Below are positions 50,313 to 54,304 of a stretch of 54,304 nucleotides of DNA, piece after piece (position 1 is the stretch's first letter; the number at the start of each line of letters is the position of its first letter). The notes beneath the pieces are model-generated. The model searched no databases. It saw nothing but the letters and a program-made list of their open reading frames with translations, and was not told the DNA's origin. The DNA comes from CAINDI01 sp037127585. Its GTDB lineage: Bacteria; Verrucomicrobiota; Verrucomicrobiia; Palsa-1439. The DNA is taken from positions 1 to 54,304 of the forward strand of contig JBAXYB010000008.1 of assembly GCA_037127585.1 (NCBI GenBank), read 5' to 3'. Both the position numbers and the translations under genes were made by a program.

Positions 50313-50389
50313 GGTTCTGTTGAAAGAATCTGAAAATTGCAGAAAAGGAAGTTCGACCTGAAGACAAAACGAATCACAGGAGAACGCAG

Positions 50390-52108
50390 ATGCCTCAATA
50401 CCATAACGTGACGTTGTCAGAGCCGTTCCTCGCCCCGAGCCAGATCAGGTTTCGTCTGGAATTGGCGCGTCAGAGAACCCGGACCTATCCCTTGGATTCC
50501 ATGGACTTCATCATGATGGACTTGGAACGTCCGGACGAGCACCATCGCCATGCCTATCAATGCACGGGGGACTTGACCGGCCGGTTGCTGGAGTTTCTGT
50601 CGCATGCGGAGGGTGTGGACGGTCAGAATGACGCACGTCTGCCTGAACTATTCGAACGTATCCTGCGACAGCGCCGGCCGTCGGGCTTGTTTGGGAGAAT
50701 CATCGCTGACCCAGGATTGGCCCATGAGTGCTTTTCCGCCTGCGCGCGGTTCTTCCCTGGATTCATCTACTATTACGAATTGACCAACGACAGTCGCGCA
50801 CTCGATGCGGCGGTTGGTCTGGCCGAGCACACGATCCGGAATAAAGACATCTGGCGCAAGCGGGCACAGGAGGCGGGCGGTCGGGCCATGGAGCTCTGGA
50901 TCACCGAGCCGATGGCACTGCTTTACGGAGTAACTCGCCAGCGGGAATATCTGGATTTTGTCGGCATGATCGGCGAAACCGTCGAGATGCCGGACCGCGG
51001 CGCCCATGCCCACGGGTACATGGCCATGCTGCGCGGCTTGCAGACCGCCGCGCTGATCACCGGTGACGCCGCCTGGAATGCCAAGCCGGAAGCCGCACGG
51101 CGCATGATTATCGAGCGCCACTTTGAGTTGGCGGACGGGTGCACGCCGGAGTGTTTTCCGCACAGCGGGGCCAACGAGGGATGCTCCATCGCGGACTGGC
51201 TCATGCTGAACCTCAACACGGCGGCCATCATGGGAGACGACACCGCATACCAACATGCGGAACACATTCTCTGGAACGCGCTGGCCTTCAACCAGTGGAC
51301 TACCGGTTGTTTCGGCCACCGCTCGACCTCGTCTGCCGGCTACAGTATGCGCCGTTTCGAGGAGGCTTGGTGGTGTTGCCTGCACCACGGCGGCCTGGCG
51401 CTGGTGGAATACGCGCGTCACGCGGTGACGCTGCGGGGGAATGACATTCAGGTCAATCTGCTGGTGCCGGGAACCTACCGGCTGGCGCTGCCCGGCGGCC
51501 GGGAAGCGGAGGTTCGGATTTCGACGGCGTATCCGGCGAGCGCCGAGGCGGTCGTTGCGGCGACCGGAGTACCGCAGGATGTTTCGCTGCGGCTGCGTAT
51601 GCCCGGCTGCGTGAGGCGCCCGGTCGTCACGGAGACGCGCGATAACGACCGCGTACAACTCAGACTGTCCGGCCGGCTGGGGCATCATGTCGAGTCTTGC
51701 CACGGCGGCGCGCTGTTGAAGTACGGTCCGCTAGTGCTCGCCCCCGCCATCTATTCCTGGCAGGGCGACGGGAACGGGGTCAATACCGCGACGGCTCACG
51801 AGATTTATGCCCCGACCGGGTATATTCCCGAGTCCATGCCCGGCGGCCTGCCGATTCTGAACCTACCCAAGCCAGATGCGGATGGTCTGCTGACCCTCTC
51901 CGATCAGCCTCAGCCCGTGTGGATGTATTTTGATGACGGGGCCACTTCTCGCTGCGGGGTGAGAGGTTCTCCCGCGAACGTCCCGGTCAGGTTTCAGGAC
52001 GGAAAACAGATCTCTCTGCGCTTTACGCCACTGTGCTACAACACATCGTGCCTGAGCCTGTTCGACACACCCATTGTGTTTGGTGAACCGGAGTACGCTG
52101 GAACCTAG
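50390..52108 (+). CDS. GH127-like (beta-L-arabinofuranosidase family) protein
   Basis: 572 aa, no signal peptide, so probably cytoplasmic. An alpha/alpha barrel-like first part is followed by a beta-rich C-terminal region. The zinc-thiolate site known from GH127 (Glu-x-Cys plus adjacent Cys-Cys) is matched by Glu263/Cys265 ('NEGCSIADW') and Cys329-Cys330 ('WWCCLHHGG'). In GH127 one of the paired cysteines is the nucleophile. It would remove a terminal furanoside-type sugar that could feed the catabolic locus; the true substrate is unknown. Confidence 0.8.
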   Translation: MPQYHNVTLSEPFLAPSQIRFRLELARQRTRTYPLDSMDFIMMDLERPDEHHRHAYQCTGDLTGRLLEFLSHAEGVDGQNDARLPELFERILRQRRPSGLFGRIIADPGLAHECFSACARFFPGFIYYYELTNDSRALDAAVGLAEHTIRNKDIWRKRAQEAGGRAMELWITEPMALLYGVTRQREYLDFVGMIGETVEMPDRGAHAHGYMAMLRGLQTAALITGDAAWNAKPEAARRMIIERHFELADGCTPECFPHSGANEGCSIADWLMLNLNTAAIMGDDTAYQHAEHILWNALAFNQWTTGCFGHRSTSSAGYSMRRFEEAWWCCLHHGGLALVEYARHAVTLRGNDIQVNLLVPGTYRLALPGGREAEVRISTAYPASAEAVVAATGVPQDVSLRLRMPGCVRRPVVTETRDNDRVQLRLSGRLGHHVESCHGGALLKYGPLVLAPAIYSWQGDGNGVNTATAHEIYAPTGYIPESMPGGLPILNLPKPDADGLLTLSDQPQPVWMYFDDGATSRCGVRGSPANVPVRFQDGKQISLRFTPLCYNTSCLSLFDTPIVFGEPEYAGT

Positions 52109-52144
52109 ACGAATATTGTTGGCTCAGGAACCTCAGGAAAAAAA

Positions 52145-53032
52145 ATGACAAAGCGCACGGTTCAGTTGCTTGGAGTTCTCAGTGTAATCGCAGCGGCCAC
52201 TGGCTTCCCGGATTTGGCGCGCGCCCAGGATAAACCGGGCGCTATCGCGAAGGTGATCACAAATTCCATCGGCATGAAGCTCGTGTTGATTCCGGCAGGG
52301 GAATTTCTGATGGGAACCATGGAGGGGGAAAAGGAACAGATTGCCCGGGAAAAAAATCCTCAACTCAGGGTTCAGCGTACCCAACCATTTTTTGCATGGA
52401 GGGACGGCAAGGAGTTTCCACAGCATAAGGTCAGGATCTCCCGGGCGTTCTATCTCGGCGACACGGAGGTGACGCAAGGACAGTGGAAAGCCATCATGGG
52501 AAGCAACCCCAGCGATTTCAAGGGGGATGATCTGCCGGTTGAGCATGTTACCTGGCGTGCGTGTGTGACCTTTGCGCAAAAACTGTCAGAAAAAGAGGGC
52601 AAAAAATATCGGTTGCCCACAGAAGCGGAATGGGAATATGCCTGCCGGGCGGGAAGCACGACCGCATATTACTTCGGCGATGACCCAGCCCTGCTCGGGG
52701 AGTACGAGTGGTTTGCCGCCAACTCCCAGGGAAAAACACATCCGGTAGGAGAGAAGAAGCCCAACGCATGGGGACTGTACGACATGCAGGGAAACGTGAA
52801 GGAATGGTGTGATGGCTATTTTGGGGAATATCCCAAGGAGACTGTTACCGATCCGACGGGTGGGGAAGAAGGGGAACGCCCGGTGCGCGGACGCGATTGG
52901 TCGAATACCGTTACTGGGAAATGTCGATCAGCATACCGCAGTTCCCATGACCCGTCCTATGGAACAAATATCCAAGGCTGCCGGGTGATGATGGATCCCG
53001 TGTCCCTCGACCAGCCGAAGAAGGATAAATGA
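52145..53032 (+). CDS. Secreted SUMF1-domain protein 1
   Basis: 295 aa with a signal peptide (cleavage likely after 'ARAQ'). The formylglycine-generating-enzyme-like fold is shown by 'LIPAGEFLMGT', 'EVTQGQWKAIMG', 'RLPTEAEWEYACRAG', 'GLYDMQGNVKEW' and 'GCRVMM'. True FGE activity needs a reactive Cys pair that is not evident, so it may be a binding protein of this fold. The ATG of the next, related gene overlaps its stop. The segment 52415-52749 recurs at 53970-54304. Confidence 0.88.
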   Translation: MTKRTVQLLGVLSVIAAATGFPDLARAQDKPGAIAKVITNSIGMKLVLIPAGEFLMGTMEGEKEQIAREKNPQLRVQRTQPFFAWRDGKEFPQHKVRISRAFYLGDTEVTQGQWKAIMGSNPSDFKGDDLPVEHVTWRACVTFAQKLSEKEGKKYRLPTEAEWEYACRAGSTTAYYFGDDPALLGEYEWFAANSQGKTHPVGEKKPNAWGLYDMQGNVKEWCDGYFGEYPKETVTDPTGGEEGERPVRGRDWSNTVTGKCRSAYRSSHDPSYGTNIQGCRVMMDPVSLDQPKKDK

Positions 53033-53865
53033 TGAATAAGCGCCTCTCTCTTTTCTGTGCCGTGTCAAGCGTTTCCGCGATGGCGGCAGTTCTCACTGTT
53101 CTGGCGCATGCGCAGGATAAACCGGGTGAAATCCCGAAGGAGATCACAAATTCCATTGGCATGAAGCTGGTGTTGATTCCGTCGGGAGAGTTCCTGATGG
53201 GCAGCCCGGCGGGAGAGAAGGATCGTCTGGACGACGAGGTCCCCCAGCACAAGGTGAAAATCACGAAGGCATTTTACATGGGGGCGACGGAAGTCACTCA
53301 GAAACAATGGGTGTCCCTCATGGATGCCAGTTCCGGCATTTCCTCATGGCATGATAAAGGGGATACCCTGCCCGTGAACAAGGTCGGGTGGGAAGGCGCA
53401 CAGGAATTCTTGAAACAACTTTCTGAAAAAGAAGGGAAGCAGTATCGACTGCCGACGGAAGCGGAGTGGGAATACGCCTGTCGGGCGGGAAGTGTGACCA
53501 AATACTGCTTTGGGGATGACGAGGCCAAGCTTGGGCAGTACGCATGCTACAAGGATCGGCTTAATAGCAAGGCCTGCCCAGTGGGAGAAAGGAAGGCGAA
53601 CGCTTGGGGATTGTACGACATGCACGGAAATGTCTGGGAGTGGTGTCAGGATTTTTATGATGCCTACCCAAAAGATACAGTCACGGACCCGACGGGGCCC
53701 GCCACGGGTGTTTATCGCGTGTGGCGCGGTGGCAGTTATGGCGCGCTTCCCCCGATATGCCGTTCAGCCCTCCGTGGCGGTGCGAATGTCGTGGACTCCT
53801 CGAAAAGCTACCTCCGGGTCGGGATCGGCCTGCGCGTGGTGATGTCTGTTCCCGATGCTCCATGA
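53029..53865 (+). CDS. Secreted SUMF1-domain protein 2
   Basis: 278 aa, signal peptide ending in 'LAHAQ'. Same domain as its neighbour: 'LIPSGEFLMGS', 'EVTQKQWVSLM', 'RLPTEAEWEYACRAG', 'GLYDMHGNVWEWCQDFY' and 'RVWRGGSYG'. This copy keeps the RGGS(Y/W) block that is degenerate in copy 1. Tandem paralogues by duplication; the overlap (ATGATG at 53029) implies cotranslation. Confidence 0.9.
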   Translation: MMNKRLSLFCAVSSVSAMAAVLTVLAHAQDKPGEIPKEITNSIGMKLVLIPSGEFLMGSPAGEKDRLDDEVPQHKVKITKAFYMGATEVTQKQWVSLMDASSGISSWHDKGDTLPVNKVGWEGAQEFLKQLSEKEGKQYRLPTEAEWEYACRAGSVTKYCFGDDEAKLGQYACYKDRLNSKACPVGERKANAWGLYDMHGNVWEWCQDFYDAYPKDTVTDPTGPATGVYRVWRGGSYGALPPICRSALRGGANVVDSSKSYLRVGIGLRVVMSVPDAP

Positions 53866-53969
53866 GGGTTCTATGGTTGTTCGCCGATTGCGAGGACCTG
53901 GGTGGTATCCAAGGTAATCGTGCCCCACGTGTTGGGTTTGTCTTCCTTGGAGCTGGTTGGCCAATTGAA
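53866..53969. other. Junction fragment ahead of the third SUMF1 copy
   Basis: On the minus strand these 104 bp read as the end of a coding sequence ('FNWPTSSKEDKPNTWG', 'TLDTTQVLAIGEQP', stop) that is cut off where the SUMF1 duplicate begins. It appears to be an inverted piece of another gene brought in by recombination. Family not recognised. Confidence 0.5.
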
Positions 53970-54304
53970 TTTCCACAGCATAAGGTCAGGATCTCCCGGG
54001 CGTTCTATCTCGGCGACACGGAGGTGACGCAAGGACAGTGGAAAGCCATCATGGGAAGCAACCCCAGCGATTTCAAGGGGGATGATCTGCCGGTTGAGCA
54101 TGTTACCTGGCGTGCGTGTGTGACCTTTGCGCAAAAACTGTCAGAAAAAGAGGGCAAAAAATATCGGTTGCCCACAGAAGCGGAATGGGAATATGCCTGC
54201 CGGGCGGGAAGCACGACCGCATATTACTTCGGCGATGACCCAGCCCTGCTCGGCGAGTATGAGTGGTTTGCCGCCAACTCCCAGGGAAAAACACATCCAG
54301 TAGG
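53970..54304 (+). pseudogene. Third SUMF1 copy, 5'-truncated, continues beyond window
   Basis: Nearly identical to 52415-52749 (only a few base differences, e.g. near 54254-54260 and 54299). It lacks the signal peptide and the first 90 codons of copy 1; the frame is open upstream into the junction fragment, but no ATG is available. It may be a recombination leftover or the middle of a fused gene. Confidence 0.75.

Noticed and set aside
52145..54304. Diversity-generating retroelement acting on SUMF1-fold proteins
   Set aside because: No reverse transcriptase or adenine-biased template repeat is present; the near-identical copy has too few and unbiased changes.

Overview
The window looks like a chromosomal segment of a GC-rich Gram-negative bacterium of the PVC group, most likely Verrucomicrobiota. 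This is an inference from gene content: SUMF1-type secreted proteins, prenyltransferase-repeat protein, UroD-like and sugar isomerase/epimerase genes in a catabolic cluster, Flp pilin and an MsbA-type exporter. No 16S rRNA is present to prove it.

Layout. (1) 1-18,210 is backbone. It starts with a methyltransferase and an overlapping partial gene that may be its restriction partner, both on the minus strand. Then come aroK-queG, a secreted protein, a ugpC-type ATPase with a small membrane protein, an MsbA-type ABC exporter with a DUF374-like acyltransferase, a probable SRP RNA, a lytic transglycosylase, a Flp-type pilin behind a sigma-54-type promoter, priA-bioD, a prenyltransferase-repeat protein, a membrane glycosyltransferase with TPRs, an M23 peptidase carrying an in-frame palindromic repeat, a two-gene aldehyde dehydrogenase pair with deoC, and tRNA-Arg(ACG).

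(2) About 18,211-35,490 is an integrated mobilizable element next to the tRNA. It holds a tyrosine integrase, an excisionase-like HTH gene, a NikR-controlled nickel uptake operon with a near-perfect operator, a MobF/TrwC relaxase, a cargo pair (61-aa protein plus a 535-aa predicted papain/C39-like cysteine peptidase) lodged between duplicated relaxase promoters, small paralogous ORFs, an array of short repeats followed by an StbA/StbB/StbC-like set and a TrwB/VirD4-like coupling ATPase, then a second integrase killed by one nonsense codon and an IS5-type transposase remnant. There are no mating-pore genes, so it would need a helper for transfer. A repeated divergent-promoter module occurs three times in the element, and its core resembles the repeats before the stb-like genes, suggesting one regulator.

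(3) About 35,490-50,312 is a carbohydrate catabolic locus around a DeoR-type regulator. The minus arm has two MDR dehydrogenases and a fused isomerase/ribulose-phosphate epimerase. The plus arm has a UroD-like protein, an SDR, a split transketolase, two enolase-superfamily dehydratases, a UlaG-like lactonase and two more SDRs, nearly all in overlapping start/stop arrangement. Several members are decayed: a truncated UroD-like gene, an SDR tail remnant and a TIM-barrel gene with a nonsense codon fused to a TPR fragment. The substrate is unknown; the gene set fits oxidation, lactone opening, dehydration and pentose-phosphate entry of an unusual sugar or sugar acid. (4) 50,390-54,304 carries a GH127-like enzyme and tandem SUMF1-domain secreted proteins, with a third, almost identical partial copy running off the right edge.
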